The translations under genes and the position numbers were made by a program. Below the pieces are notes generated by a model, which saw nothing but the letters and a program-made list of their open reading frames with translations, had not been told where the DNA came from and did not search any database. A stretch of DNA of 64,000 bases from Amycolatopsis thermalba (GTDB lineage Bacteria; Actinomycetota; Actinomycetes; Mycobacteriales; Pseudonocardiaceae), in the NCBI RefSeq assembly GCF_003385215.1, contig NZ_PQHW01000004.1, positions 62,001 through 126,000 of the forward strand, in the 5' to 3' direction. Below, in pieces: positions 7,350 through 16,994 of the stretch. How positions within the stretch are numbered: position 1 is the stretch's first letter; the number at the start of each line of letters is the position of its first letter.

Positions 7350-9908
7350 TCAGGCCAGTACCACCTTGCCCAGCTCGGCCGGGGTCGCCAGGAGGTCGTG
7401 CCTCGGGAGGATCCGCACGGTGTACCCGAGCGAGCCCGCCCGGGGCAGGCGCAGCGTCGCGGTGTACTCGCCCTCCTGGGAGGGCTGCATCGGCACCGTC
7501 ATGGGCTCCGCCAGCTCATCCGTGTCGCCGACGCGGCCGACCACCGTCTGGACCTCCACTTCGGACGGTGCCAGCCCGGCCAGGTCCACCTTCGCCCGGA
7601 CGCGGACCTCGTCGCCGACCACCAGGCGTTCCTGCGCCTCCACGGTCAGCTCGGTGTCCAGCACCCGCACCTGCCGCCACACCGCGTCGGCCCGGCGCCG
7701 GTACTCCGCCAGCGACCGGGCGCCGGCGTAGCCGTCCGCGGCCGCCGCCGCGCTGGTCACCGCCGCCGGGTGGTAGGCCGTCTCCACGTACTCGCGCACC
7801 ATCCGCGACGCCTGCACCCGCGGCCCCAGCACGTCCAGCGTGTGCCACACCATCGACATCCACCCGCGCGGCACGCCCGCGGAGTCCCGCTCGTAGAACA
7901 GCGGCGCCACCTGCTGCCCCAGCAGGTCGTACAACGCGGCCGACTCCAGCTCGTCCCGGCGCAGCGGGTCGGTGATCCCGTCCGCGGTCGGGATGGCCCA
8001 GCCGTTGCTGCCGTCGTAGCACTCGTCCCACCAACCGTCCTTGATGGACAGGTTGAGCCCGCCGTTGAGCGCCGACTTCATGCCCGACGTGCCACACGCC
8101 TCCAGCGGCCGCGTCGGGTTGTTCAGCCACACGTCGCAACCGCGGTAGAGGTAGCGCGCCATCGACATGTCGTAGTCGGGCAGGAACACCATTCGTCGAC
8201 GGATCGCAGTGTCATCAGTGAACCGCACGACCTGCTGGATCAGCGCCTTGCCGCCCTCGTCGGCGGGGTGCGACTTGCCCGCGACCACGATCTGCATCGG
8301 CCGCTCGTCGTCGAGCAGCAGCGCCCGCAGCCGTTCCGGATCGCGCAGCATCAACGTCAGCCGCTTGTACGTCGGCACGCGGCGGGCGAACCCGACGGTC
8401 AGCACGTCCGGGTCGAACACCTGGTTCACCCAGCCCAGCTCCAGAGCCGAGGCCCCGCGCTGGAGCCACGCGTTGCGCACCCGCCGCCGCACCTCGAGCA
8501 CCAGCTTCTGCCGCAGGTCCCGCCGCAGCGCCCACAGTTCCTCGTCGGACACGCCCATCTGGCTGGGCAGCCTGCCCGATTCACCACTGCGCCCCCACAC
8601 GCTGTTGTCACTGTGTTTGCCGTCGAGCAGCGCGGTCAGCTCCCGCGCCACCCACGTCGGGCCGTGCACGCCGTTGGTGACCGACGAGATCGGCACCTCG
8701 GCGTCGTCGAACCCGGGCCACAGCCGCGCGAACATCCGCCGCGACACCCGCCCGTGCAGCTGGGACACGCCGTTGGACCGCTGCGCCAGGCGCAGGCCCA
8801 TGTGCGCCATGTTGAACATGCCCGGGTTGTCCTCGGCCCCGAGCGCGAGGATCCGCGGCAGCTCCAGCCCGGGCAGCAGCCGGCCGTCGCCGAAGTAGTG
8901 CTGCACCAGGTCCACCGGGAACCGGTCGATGCCCGCCGGCACCGGGGTGTGGGTGGTGAACACCGTGCCCGCGCGCACCGCGGACAGGGCCTCGTCGAAC
9001 GCGAGCCCGTGCTCGCCGATCACCTCGCGGGCCCGTTCCAGGCCGAGGAACCCGGCGTGCCCCTCGTTGGTGTGGAACACCTCCGGCTGCGGGTGGCCGG
9101 TCAGCTCGCAGTAGCGCCGCACCGCGCGCATGCCGCCGATGCCGGCCAGGATCTCCTGGCGGATGCGGTGGTCGGCGTCGCCGCCGTAGAGCCGGTCGGT
9201 GACGCGGCGCAGGTCCTCGTCGTTGGCCTCCACGTCGGTGTCCAGCAACAGCAACGGCACGCGCCCGACCTGCGCCTGCCACACCTGCGCGTACAGGTCG
9301 CGCCCGCGGGGCATCGCGACGTGCACCAGCACCGGTTCGGAGTCCTCGCCGGTCAGCAGTTCCAGTGGCAGCGCGCTCGGCTCGATCACCGGGTAGTGCT
9401 CGACCTGCCAGCCGTCCAGCGACAGCGACTGCCGGAAGTACCCCGACCGGTACAGCGGGCCGACGCCGATCAGCGGCACGCCCAGGTCGGAGGCGGCCTT
9501 GAGGTGGTCACCGGCGAGCACGCCGAGGCCGCCCGAGTAGTTCGGCAGCGCCTCGTGCACGCCGAACTCCATCGAGAAGTACGCGATCGCGTCCGGCGAC
9601 TGCTCCCCCTGCGGGCGCTGCTGGTACCACCGGTCCTCGGTGAGGTAGCGCTCCAGGTCCTCGCTCATCGCGCGGACGCGGGTGAGGAAGTCCTCGTCCC
9701 CGGCCAGCTCCTCCAGCCGCGCCGGCGGCACCGCGGTGAGCATCCGGAGCGGGTCCCGCACGCGCCGGAACAGGTCGTCGTCCATGGACGCGAACAGGTC
9801 GCGGGTCGGCGGGTGCCACGTCCAGCGCAGGTTGGTGGCCAGCGCGCGCAACCCGGCCAGCGGCTCGGGCAGGCTCGCGCGGACGGTGAACCGGCGGATT
9901 GCTCTCAT
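7350..9908 (-). CDS. glgP: Alpha-glucan (glycogen/maltodextrin) phosphorylase
   Basis: 852 residues. GT35-family enzyme that releases glucose-1-phosphate from alpha-1,4-glucans using pyridoxal phosphate. The N-terminal 110 residues resemble the DUF3417 extension (ALATNLRWTWHPPTRDLF) of the actinobacterial type. The cofactor lysine lies in GTSGMKSALNGG. ATG 9908 begins MRAIRRFTVRASLPEP; an earlier start at 9944 is possible but intrudes on the divergent gene. It shares a 62-bp divergent promoter region with the lipoprotein gene at 9971. Confidence 0.93.
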   Translation of the reverse strand: MRAIRRFTVRASLPEPLAGLRALATNLRWTWHPPTRDLFASMDDDLFRRVRDPLRMLTAVPPARLEELAGDEDFLTRVRAMSEDLERYLTEDRWYQQRPQGEQSPDAIAYFSMEFGVHEALPNYSGGLGVLAGDHLKAASDLGVPLIGVGPLYRSGYFRQSLSLDGWQVEHYPVIEPSALPLELLTGEDSEPVLVHVAMPRGRDLYAQVWQAQVGRVPLLLLDTDVEANDEDLRRVTDRLYGGDADHRIRQEILAGIGGMRAVRRYCELTGHPQPEVFHTNEGHAGFLGLERAREVIGEHGLAFDEALSAVRAGTVFTTHTPVPAGIDRFPVDLVQHYFGDGRLLPGLELPRILALGAEDNPGMFNMAHMGLRLAQRSNGVSQLHGRVSRRMFARLWPGFDDAEVPISSVTNGVHGPTWVARELTALLDGKHSDNSVWGRSGESGRLPSQMGVSDEELWALRRDLRQKLVLEVRRRVRNAWLQRGASALELGWVNQVFDPDVLTVGFARRVPTYKRLTLMLRDPERLRALLLDDERPMQIVVAGKSHPADEGGKALIQQVVRFTDDTAIRRRMVFLPDYDMSMARYLYRGCDVWLNNPTRPLEACGTSGMKSALNGGLNLSIKDGWWDECYDGSNGWAIPTADGITDPLRRDELESAALYDLLGQQVAPLFYERDSAGVPRGWMSMVWHTLDVLGPRVQASRMVREYVETAYHPAAVTSAAAAADGYAGARSLAEYRRRADAVWRQVRVLDTELTVEAQERLVVGDEVRVRAKVDLAGLAPSEVEVQTVVGRVGDTDELAEPMTVPMQPSQEGEYTATLRLPRAGSLGYTVRILPRHDLLATPAELGKVVLA

Positions 9909-9970
9909 GGGGATCGACGATATCGGTAAGGTGCGCTGCGACAAGCGTGACGAACATCGAGGGGGCCGGG

Positions 9971-11383
9971 GTGCGGCGATCGCTGGTGGCGCTGACCGGG
10001 GTGGTGGCGCTGGGGCTGGCCGGTTGCAGCGACGGGAAGAGCGCCTCGGTGTCCGAGGGTGACGTCGCGGGGCTGCCGATCACGCACTTCCAGAGCGGGC
10101 TCAAGCCGACCGCGCCCGAGCCGGACCTCGAAGTGACCAACGTCAGCAGCACCGAGGCGGACCGGGTGGCCGTCGCCACCATCGCCGACGTCGAGGACTA
10201 CTGGGCCGACGCGCTGCCGGGCAACTTCGACGTCAAGTTCGAGCCGGTGAAGTCGCTGCTGTCCTACGACTCCGAGGGCGAGAACCAGGAGAACGGCTGC
10301 GGCGACACCAAGGGCAACGCGAACGCCTTCTACTGCAGCATGGACGACTCGGTGGCGTGGGACCGCGGCGTGCTGCTGCCCACGATGATGGACCAGTTCG
10401 GGCCGCTGTCGGTGGTCACCGTGCTGGCCCACGAGTTCGGCCACGCGGTGCAGTACCGGCTCGGCGACAAGGCCGGCATCAGCCGCAACACGCCCACGAT
10501 CGTGAAGGAGCAGCAGGCCGACTGCTTCGCCGGCGCCTACTACCGCTGGGTCGCCGAGGGCAAGAGCAAGTACTTCGCGGTGTCCACCTCCGACGGGCTG
10601 AACTCGGCGCTGTCGTCGCTGTTCCTGGTGCGCGACAGCGCGGGCACCGCGGCGACCGACCGGTCCGCGCACGGCACCGGGTTCGACCGGACCTACGCCT
10701 TCCAGATCGGCTTCGAGCAGGGGCCCCGGGAGTGCGCGGGCATGACGCTGGACAACATCCAGCCGCGCCTGACCGAGCGGCCCTTCGACACCGGTGACCG
10801 GGACGGCGACATCGAGGTCGACCAGGACGCGATCGACCTGCTGGAGGACAGCCTCGACGCGGCCTTCGCCGGTGCCAAGGTGCAGGCGCCGGAGATCGTC
10901 GACGGCGGCGCGTCCTGCCCCAACGGCACGTCCACCCCGCCCGCGACGTACTGCACGAGCGACCACACGGTGCGGATCGACCTGCCCGTGCTGGCCGAGC
11001 TGGGGCAGCCGGTGGACCAGGAGGGCGAGTTCACCGGGTCCAGCAGCGGCGGGCACGGCGACTTCGCCGCGTTCTCCGAGGTCGCGTCCCGGTACGCGAT
11101 GGGCATCCAGAAGGGTGTCGGCGCGTCGCTGGACAACGCCAACGCCGGGCTGCGCACCGCGTGCCTGGTCGGGGCGTGGGCCGCGGTGGCCGCGCAGGAG
11201 GGTCAGCAGATGCGGCTGTCGGCGGGCGACCTGGACGAGGCGATCTCGGACCTGCTGCGACCGGATTCGCTGGTCGCGGCCGACGTCGAGGGCAAGCCGG
11301 CGGCCAGCGGGTTCAACCGCGTCGAGGCCATGCGCACCGGGTACCTGCAGGGCTCGGGGCCGTGCAGCACCCAATACGGCTGA
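9971..11383 (+). CDS. Lipoprotein neutral zinc metallopeptidase (YpfJ-like)
   Basis: 470 residues. GTG start with a GAGGGGG ribosome site; an in-frame GTG at 9947 is less favoured. The N terminus is a lipoprotein signal with lipobox LAGC at about residue 17-20. The zinc-binding motif is HEFGHAVQ, followed by EQQADCFAGA, which supplies the third ligand region as in the neutral zinc metallopeptidase family (PF04228). It should therefore be anchored outside the membrane. Its stop lies 4 bp from the stop of the converging MarR gene. Substrate unknown. Confidence 0.87.
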   Translation: MRRSLVALTGVVALGLAGCSDGKSASVSEGDVAGLPITHFQSGLKPTAPEPDLEVTNVSSTEADRVAVATIADVEDYWADALPGNFDVKFEPVKSLLSYDSEGENQENGCGDTKGNANAFYCSMDDSVAWDRGVLLPTMMDQFGPLSVVTVLAHEFGHAVQYRLGDKAGISRNTPTIVKEQQADCFAGAYYRWVAEGKSKYFAVSTSDGLNSALSSLFLVRDSAGTAATDRSAHGTGFDRTYAFQIGFEQGPRECAGMTLDNIQPRLTERPFDTGDRDGDIEVDQDAIDLLEDSLDAAFAGAKVQAPEIVDGGASCPNGTSTPPATYCTSDHTVRIDLPVLAELGQPVDQEGEFTGSSSGGHGDFAAFSEVASRYAMGIQKGVGASLDNANAGLRTACLVGAWAAVAAQEGQQMRLSAGDLDEAISDLLRPDSLVAADVEGKPAASGFNRVEAMRTGYLQGSGPCSTQYG

Positions 11384-11387
11384 GCCG

Positions 11388-11888
11388 TCAGCCGATGAAG
11401 TCGCCGGTGGCCTTGCGCACCTTGGTGAGCAGCTCGGACAGCTGCTCGGTCTGCTTCGCGGTGAGGCCGACGAGCCCGAAGTCGATCGCGGTGACCGCCT
11501 TCGTCGCCTCCTCCAGCCGGGCGTGACCGTCGTCGGTGATCTCCACCAGCGTGGTGCGCCGGTCGGTCGGGTGCGGCACCCGCTTGACCAGGCCGTCCTT
11601 CTCCAGCCGGTCCACGATGTTGGTCACGCTGGTCGGGTGCAGCTGGAGCCGCTCGCCCATCACCCGCATCGGCAGCGCCCCGCGGCGGGCGAACGACAGC
11701 AGCACGAGCGCCTCGTAACGGGCGAAGGTCAGGCCGTGGGGCTTGAGCGCGCCGTCGACGGCCGACTGGACGATCTGCTGCACGCGCATCACGCCGGTGA
11801 CCGCCGCCATCGTCGCGGACGGCCCGATCCGGTCCTCCCACAGCTGCGCGGCGCGGGCGATCGGGTCGAAAGGCAGCGGGCGGTTCAT
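11388..11888 (-). CDS. MarR family transcriptional regulator
   Basis: 166 residues with the winged-helix MarR core: YEALVLLSFARRGALPMRVMGERL, the recognition helix HPTSVTNIVDRLEKDGLVKRV, and the wing PHPTDRRTTLVEIT, which carries the conserved DRR. It is divergent from the thiamine-binding protein gene with a 77-bp space. The ligand cannot be deduced. Confidence 0.9.
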   Translation of the reverse strand: MNRPLPFDPIARAAQLWEDRIGPSATMAAVTGVMRVQQIVQSAVDGALKPHGLTFARYEALVLLSFARRGALPMRVMGERLQLHPTSVTNIVDRLEKDGLVKRVPHPTDRRTTLVEITDDGHARLEEATKAVTAIDFGLVGLTAKQTEQLSELLTKVRKATGDFIG

Positions 11889-11965
11889 GGCAGGGAAGCT
11901 ACCAGCGGGTTCTTGACCGAGGGGGCAGGGTAGTGCGCAAAGTGTCGCAAGCGTGAGGAGAGCCG

Positions 11966-12265
11966 ATGATCGTCGCGTTCAGCGTGAGCCCGTCCGGCGG
12001 TGACCCGGACGGCGGGGTCAGCGAAGCGGTCGCCAGGGCGGTGAAGGTCGTCCGCGATTCGGGCCTGCCGAACTCCACCAACGCGATGTTCACCAACGTC
12101 GAGGGGTCCTGGGACGAGGTCATGGACGTGGTGAAGCGGGCGGTGGAGGCGGCCGGTGAGGGGGCGGCCCGGGTGTCGCTGGTGCTGAAGGCCGACATCC
12201 GGCCGGGCTTCGACAGCGGTCAGCTGGAGGCGAAAGTGGAGCGGCTGGAGGAGCACCTCCGGTGA
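11966..12265 (+). CDS. MTH1187 family thiamine-binding protein
   Basis: 99 residues, the full length of the MTH1187/YkoF-like family (PF01910, formerly DUF77). It shows the MIVAFSVSP start, [21 protein letters not shown] and the central [14 protein letters not shown]. Family members bind thiamine or its pyrimidine moiety. It lies 31 bp before the YbbN-like gene. The start has an upstream GAGGAG. Confidence 0.88.
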   Translation: MIVAFSVSPSGGDPDGGVSEAVARAVKVVRDSGLPNSTNAMFTNVEGSWDEVMDVVKRAVEAAGEGAARVSLVLKADIRPGFDSGQLEAKVERLEEHLR

Positions 12266-12296
12266 ACCGCCGGACAGTACATGCCAGGATGGAAGC

Positions 12297-13250
12297 GTGA
12301 CAAATCCACGCGCATCAGCAGCGAAGTCAGCCGCCATGTCCGCCGCGCTGTCCGGCGCGGTGGATCTGTCCGCGCTCAAAGCCAGGGCCGAGGCCCAGCG
12401 CAACGCCCCGCCGCCGTCGAGTGGCGCCCCGGCCGGGGGTGGCGGCGCCGGTGCCGCGGTCATCGACGTCACCGAGGCCACGTTCCAGGCCGAGGTGGTC
12501 GAGCGGTCGCTGCAGCAGCTCGTCGTGGTGGACCTGTGGGCCGAGTGGTGCGGGCCGTGCAAGCAGCTGAGCCCGGTGCTGGAGCGGCTGGCCGAGCAGT
12601 CCGGCGGCGCCTGGGTGCTGGCGAAGGTCGACGTGGACGCCAACCCGCGGATCGCGCAGGTCTTCGGGGTCCAGTCGATCCCGACGGTGGTGGCGATCGC
12701 CGGTGGGCAGCCGGTCAACGCGTTCTCCGGCGCGCTGCCCGAGAACGAGATCCGGCAGTGGCTGGACCAGCTGCTGGAGGCGCTGAAGGGCAAGCTGCCG
12801 GGCATCCCGCCGTCGGGCGCCGGTGGCGCCGAGGAGGCCGAGGACCCGCGCTTCACCGAGGCCGAGGCCGCGTTCGAGCGCGGTGACTTCGCCGCCGCCG
12901 AGGCCGCCTACCAGCGGATCCTGGACACCGAGCCGGCCAACGAGCTGGCCAAGGCCGGTCTGGCGCAGGTGCGGTTCGCCGCCCGCGCCGCCGAGGCCGA
13001 CCCGGCGGCGGTCGCCCGCGCCGACGCCTCCCCGGACGACCTGGAGGCCCAGTTCGCCGCGGCCGACTACGAGGTGGCGACGGGCAAGGTCGAGGACGGG
13101 TTCGCCCGGCTCATCGAGGCGGTGCGCCGCACCGCGGGCCCGGACCGCAACCGCGTGCGCGAGCACCTGGTGAGCCTGTTCGAGCTGTTCGACCCGGCGG
13201 ACGAGCGCGTCGCGGCGGCACGCCGGAACCTCGCGTCGGCCCTGTTCTGA
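12297..13250 (+). CDS. YbbN/CnoX-like thioredoxin with TPR tail
   Basis: 317 residues. A low-complexity N-terminal stretch rich in Ala, Pro and Gly (residues 1-53) precedes a thioredoxin domain with active site WCGPC (Cys85, Cys88). The C-terminal 150 residues contain TPR-like helices ([17 protein letters not shown]) and repeat the E. coli YbbN/CnoX layout, a chaperone-linked thioredoxin that protects proteins under oxidative stress. GTG start. Unlike E. coli YbbN, which lacks the canonical CGPC pair, both cysteines are present here, so redox activity is likely. Confidence 0.88.
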   Translation: MTNPRASAAKSAAMSAALSGAVDLSALKARAEAQRNAPPPSSGAPAGGGGAGAAVIDVTEATFQAEVVERSLQQLVVVDLWAEWCGPCKQLSPVLERLAEQSGGAWVLAKVDVDANPRIAQVFGVQSIPTVVAIAGGQPVNAFSGALPENEIRQWLDQLLEALKGKLPGIPPSGAGGAEEAEDPRFTEAEAAFERGDFAAAEAAYQRILDTEPANELAKAGLAQVRFAARAAEADPAAVARADASPDDLEAQFAAADYEVATGKVEDGFARLIEAVRRTAGPDRNRVREHLVSLFELFDPADERVAAARRNLASALF

Positions 13251-13254
13251 GACG

Positions 13255-13333
13255 AGGCGGGCTCCCCGCGCCGCGGGGAGCCCGCCTGACGACAGCACGA
13301 AGCGCCGCCGTCACAGGTCGTGGCGGCGGCGCT
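13255..13333. terminator. Two hairpins between convergent genes
   Basis: A 16-base arm AGGCGGGCTCCCCGCG (13255-13270) is followed after one base by its exact complement (13272-13287). A second hairpin pairs AGCGCCGCCG (13301-13310) with CGGCGGCGCT (13324-13333) and is followed by TT. There is no long T run, as usual in high-GC actinomycetes. Together they probably terminate both the thioredoxin gene and the converging membrane gene. Confidence 0.8.
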
Positions 13334-13346
13334 TTCGCGTGGGAGA

Positions 13347-13709
13347 TCAGGCGGAGACGGTGTCCCGGACGATGAGGCCGGTGCCGCCGTAGGTGAGGCG
13401 CTCCGGGCCGTCCAGCTTGCCCGTGCGCAGCGCCCACGTCTCGAACCACCAGGTGAACAGCGGCGGGATGCTGGCGAGCAGCGCGGTGATCACCACGCGC
13501 GGGCGCCAGCCCAGCGGCTTGAACACGGCCAGCGTGACGATCAGGTACACGACGAAGACGACGCCGTGGACCATGCCGAGCACCGGCACGCCGCCCTCGT
13601 TCGGGGCGTCGACGACGTACTTCAGGAACATCCCGATCAGCAAACCCGCCCAGGACAGCGCCTCGGCGACGGCGGCCACGCGGAACACGAGAGCGGCCTT
13701 GCTGGTCAC
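13347..13709 (-). CDS. DUF3817 family membrane protein
   Basis: 120 residues with three to four hydrophobic helices (AAVAEALSWAGLLIGMFLKY, VHGVVFVVYLIVTLAVF, ALLASIPPLFTWWFETW) and a charged tail, matching the small DUF3817 integral-membrane family. The GTG at 13709 is chosen because AAGGAGG lies at optimal spacing upstream; an earlier start at 13733 would include that site within the gene. No function is known for the family. Confidence 0.85.
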   Translation of the reverse strand: MTSKAALVFRVAAVAEALSWAGLLIGMFLKYVVDAPNEGGVPVLGMVHGVVFVVYLIVTLAVFKPLGWRPRVVITALLASIPPLFTWWFETWALRTGKLDGPERLTYGGTGLIVRDTVSA

Positions 13710-13840
13710 TGCTTTCCTCCTTGTGAGAAGCACATGAGAAAACGTCCGACTCCGGTTACGTCAACCACGCTGTCGGACGCTTCGGTACCCAGTGTGAGGC
13801 GTGATGGTCCTCACTGGAACTCCGGGGGTCGTGATCATCA

Positions 13841-14980
13841 TCACGAGCGGCCGTCCACAGAGGATTCCGGTAGCCACACCGTCACGTGGAGTCCGCCGGA
13901 CGGCCGGGCTTCCAGCGTCACGCGTCCGCCGTGGGCGGTGGCGACGGCGTGCACGATCGACAACCCGAGCCCCGCGCCGGATTCGCCGCGCACGCGCGCG
14001 CCCGCGCCGCGGACGAACGGTTCCAGCAGCCGCTGCGCATCGTCCGGCGCCACGCTCCCGGTGTTCGAGACGCACAACACAACCTGCCCGTCGGCGCTGC
14101 CGGTGGTCACCTCGATCCGGCCGCCGGGGTGGTTGTAGCGGACGGCGTTGTCGACGAGGTTGCCCACCAGTCGTTCCAGCAGCACGGGTTCGCCGTCGGT
14201 GAGCGCGGGCGCCAGCTCGGACCGCACGTGCAGCGAGTGGGCGGCCGCCGCGCCGTCGAGCGCCGCGGCCGCCAGAGCGGCCAGGTCCACCCGCTGGCGC
14301 GAATTCGAACCGGTCTGGCTGCGTGCCAGCACCAGCAGGCCGTCGAGGGTGCGCCGGCTGTGCTCGACCGCGGTGGCGATGTCGCCGGTCATCGCCAGCA
14401 GCTCGGCCCGGCTGGGGTCGCCGTCGAGTGTGACGTCGATCGCGGTGCGGACGGTGGTCAGCGGGGTGCGCAGCTCGTGCGCGGCGTTCGCGGTGAACAT
14501 GCGCTGGCTGTGCAGCACCCGGTCGCGCTCGGCGATGCCCTGCTGGATGCGGTCGAGCATCCCGTTGATCGTGGTGGCCAGGCCGGCCAGCTCGTCCGCG
14601 GGCGCGGAGACCGGGACGCGCTCGGCGAGGTTCTCCGCGGACAGGCGCCGCGCGGTCGCCGAGATGGCGCGGATCGGGCGCAGCACCCGGCCCGCCACCA
14701 GCCCGCCGAGCACCGCGGCCAGCAGGACCACCACGGTGAGCGCGATCGCGGCCTGGCCGAGGAACTCGGACAGCGCCACGTCCCGCACCTGGTCGGCGGT
14801 TCCGGTGAGGTCGGGCGGGGCCGGCGTGGGATCGTCGGGCGTGCGGATGATGAGCAGCGAGATCCGCCGCTCCAGCTTCGAGCGCAGCAGCAGGTAGGTC
14901 AGCGCGGTCAGCACGACACCGGCGGCCAGGACCAGCCCGGTGTAGAGGAGCGTGAGGCGGCCGCGAGCGCTCAGGTGCAC
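13841..14980 (-). CDS. Two-component sensor histidine kinase
   Basis: 379 residues. Two membrane helices (about 10-31 and 80-104) flank a short extracytoplasmic loop. A HAMP region (GRVLRPIRAISATARRLS), the phospho-acceptor H-box FTANAAHELRTPL, the N-box LVGNLVDNAVRYNHPG and G-boxes (GESGAGLGLSIV) follow. GTG start at 14980 lies within the end of the response regulator gene, overlapping it by 10 bp, so the pair is translationally coupled. The signal sensed is unknown. Confidence 0.92.
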   Translation of the reverse strand: MHLSARGRLTLLYTGLVLAAGVVLTALTYLLLRSKLERRISLLIIRTPDDPTPAPPDLTGTADQVRDVALSEFLGQAAIALTVVVLLAAVLGGLVAGRVLRPIRAISATARRLSAENLAERVPVSAPADELAGLATTINGMLDRIQQGIAERDRVLHSQRMFTANAAHELRTPLTTVRTAIDVTLDGDPSRAELLAMTGDIATAVEHSRRTLDGLLVLARSQTGSNSRQRVDLAALAAAALDGAAAAHSLHVRSELAPALTDGEPVLLERLVGNLVDNAVRYNHPGGRIEVTTGSADGQVVLCVSNTGSVAPDDAQRLLEPFVRGAGARVRGESGAGLGLSIVHAVATAHGGRVTLEARPSGGLHVTVWLPESSVDGRS

Positions 14981-15633
14981 CGGCTGATCCGGTAGCCGGC
15001 GCCGGTCACGGTCTCGACGACCGGCGGGTCGCCGAGCTTGCGGCGCAACGTGCCCACGGTGATGCGGACGGCGTTGGTGAACGGGTCGGCGTGCTCGTCC
15101 CACACCTTGTCCAGCAACGTCTCCGCGCTCACCACGTCCCCGCCCGCGGCCAGGAGCTGTTCGAGCACGCCGAACTCCTTGGGCGTGAGGTGCAGCAGCA
15201 GGCCGTCGCGTTCGGCGGTGCGGCGCGCGGGGTCGAGGACCACGCCGGCGGCCCGCAGCACCGGCGGGCGGGCCGGGGTGCTGCGCCGGGCCAGCGCCTG
15301 GACGCGAGCGACCAGCTCGGCGAAGGCGAACGGCTTGCCCAGGTAGTCGTCGGCGCCGAGGCCGAGGCCGTCGACGCGGTCGGCGACCGAGCCGGAGGCG
15401 GTGAGCATCAGGATCCGCGCCGTGCCGTCCTGGGCCAGGCGGCGGCACACGGTGTCGCCGTGCACCACCGGCAGGTCGCGGTCCAGCACGACCACGTCGT
15501 AGGGCGTGACCGCGCACTTCTCCAGGGCGGCGGCGCCGTCCGCGGCGACGTCCACCGCGAAGCCGTGCCGGCGCAGGCCGGCGACGAGGTACTTGACCAG
15601 GGCCGCCTCGTCCTCGACCACCAGAACCCGCAC
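14971..15633 (-). CDS. OmpR/PhoB family response regulator
   Basis: 220 residues. The receiver domain has the acidic pair in VVEDEAAL, the phosphorylated Asp in VVLDRDLP, Thr in MLTAS and Lys in GKPFAF. The C-terminal winged helix ends TVRRKLG-like (VGTLRRKLGD, ETVTGAGYRI). GTG 15633 gives a standard receiver start. It is the first gene of the pair with the downstream kinase and is divergent from the Tat-exported protein gene at 15720, which is a possible target. Confidence 0.92.
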   Translation of the reverse strand: MRVLVVEDEAALVKYLVAGLRRHGFAVDVAADGAAALEKCAVTPYDVVVLDRDLPVVHGDTVCRRLAQDGTARILMLTASGSVADRVDGLGLGADDYLGKPFAFAELVARVQALARRSTPARPPVLRAAGVVLDPARRTAERDGLLLHLTPKEFGVLEQLLAAGGDVVSAETLLDKVWDEHADPFTNAVRITVGTLRRKLGDPPVVETVTGAGYRISRCT

Positions 15634-15719
15634 TTGGCCATCTTGGCCGCGGGTGGATATGGATCGCGTATGGCTCGGGCATCGGCTGATCATCGGGTCC
15701 GCTCGGTAGGTGTTGCGGC

Positions 15720-16958
15720 ATGACTCTCCGCCGACGCGATTTCCTGTGGCAGGCCGGTCTGGCCGCCGCGACCGTCCCCCTGATGACCTCCGGGCTCGCG
15801 AGCGCCGCCAGCGCCGATCCGGACCAGCTGTTCCGGGCCGGGTCGTTCGACGCCGCCGACCGCGGCTACGCCAAGCTGCTCCGCAAGGACCCCGCGAACG
15901 CCAGGGCGGCGGCCCAGCGCGGCTACATCGCCTTGCTGCACAACCGTTTCCCGGACGCCGAGCAGTTCCTCTCCCGCGCGCTGGAACTGAATCCCGGCGA
16001 CGCCGACACCACCCGGAAGCTGGTGGAGTGCTTCGTGCGGCAGGACCGGCACGACCGCGCCGTGCCGCTGCTGGGTGGCTCACCGTTCGGCAAGCTCTAC
16101 GCGCAGCTGAACGGCAAGCCATGGGAAGTCCGCGGCGCGCAGGCGGTCCGGCTCCCGTTCCAGGACCTCGATCCGCTGCCGACGATCGACGCCTCGGTCA
16201 ACGGCGGCGAGCCGCGCCGGTTCGTGCTCGACACCTACGGCACCCTCGACCTGGACCAGGCGGTCGCCGACGAGCTGGGTCTGCGCTCGGTCGCCACGGT
16301 GTCCGGTTTCGCCGGCGGCCAGCCGGTCACCCTCCACCTCGGCATCCTGGAGTCGATCCGCTTCGGCGACCTGGAGATCCGCAACATCCCTATGCAGTGG
16401 TCGAACCAGCGCAAGCCGCCGCGGCCGGACGGCACGACACCCGCGGGCGTGATCGGCACGACGGTCTTCTACCACCTGCTGACCACGATGGACTACGCAG
16501 GCCGCGCCCTGGTGCTGCGCCGGAAGGACACGACCTTCCGGCCCCGGGGCGAGCGGCTGCCGCTGTGGCTGGCCGGTGACCACTACCCGTGCTCGATGGG
16601 CAGCCTGAACGACCACGGGCCGAAGATCATCACGCTGGACACCGGCGGCATCGCCCACGGCCTGGACACCACGGTCGAGATCGCCGAGCGCGCGGGCATC
16701 GCGGTGGACCACGCCAACCCCGGCGAGCTCAACGGCAGACCGGTCTACCCGATCGTCGCCGAGCGGGTCTCGATGGGCCGGGCCGTCGCCCACGACGTGC
16801 GCGGATCGGCGAGCGACGGTCCCGTCATGGGCACGCCCGGCCCCGGGCAGTCGGCGATGTTCGGGTTCGACATCGTCGCCAACTTCACCCACGAGTTCTT
16901 CAAGCCCTTCGCGCTCACCTTCGACTACACCCGCATGAACTGCTACCTGGAGCGGTGA
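15720..16958 (+). CDS. Tat-exported TPR and retropepsin-like aspartyl protease family protein
   Basis: 412 residues. The N terminus MTLRRRDFLWQAGLAAATVP is a twin-arginine (RRDF) signal. Residues 35-110 hold two TPR-like repeats. The rest resembles a two-lobed retropepsin-like protein of the Asp_protease_2 type: the second lobe carries LDTGG with the catalytic DTG, but the first lobe reads VLDTYGTL, where the glycine of DTG is replaced. It may thus be an altered or inactive protease acting outside the membrane. It is divergent from a two-component system, 86 bp away. Confidence 0.75.
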   Translation: MTLRRRDFLWQAGLAAATVPLMTSGLASAASADPDQLFRAGSFDAADRGYAKLLRKDPANARAAAQRGYIALLHNRFPDAEQFLSRALELNPGDADTTRKLVECFVRQDRHDRAVPLLGGSPFGKLYAQLNGKPWEVRGAQAVRLPFQDLDPLPTIDASVNGGEPRRFVLDTYGTLDLDQAVADELGLRSVATVSGFAGGQPVTLHLGILESIRFGDLEIRNIPMQWSNQRKPPRPDGTTPAGVIGTTVFYHLLTTMDYAGRALVLRRKDTTFRPRGERLPLWLAGDHYPCSMGSLNDHGPKIITLDTGGIAHGLDTTVEIAERAGIAVDHANPGELNGRPVYPIVAERVSMGRAVAHDVRGSASDGPVMGTPGPGQSAMFGFDIVANFTHEFFKPFALTFDYTRMNCYLER

Positions 16959-16964
16959 CCCCGG

Positions 16965-16994
16965 CCGGGCGGCGGTTGACACACCGCCGCCCGG
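16965..16994 (+). terminator. Hairpin terminator with a TTGACA box in its loop
   Basis: CCGGGCGGCGG (16965-16975) pairs perfectly with CCGCCGCCCGG (16984-16994) around the 8-base loop TTGACACA. The hairpin starts 6 bp after the upstream stop codon. The loop contains a consensus -35 hexamer, with TGTGAA about 17 bp further on as a possible -10 for the LacI-family gene, so terminator and promoter may overlap. Confidence 0.7.

Noticed and set aside
7176-9929. 917-codon frame opposite glgP
   Set aside because: No domain pattern; glgP on the other strand has the PLP motif and full length.
13841-15721. Apparent kinase-regulator fusion of 626 codons
   Set aside because: The frame upstream of 14980 is out of phase with the response regulator; two separate, overlapping genes explain the motifs.
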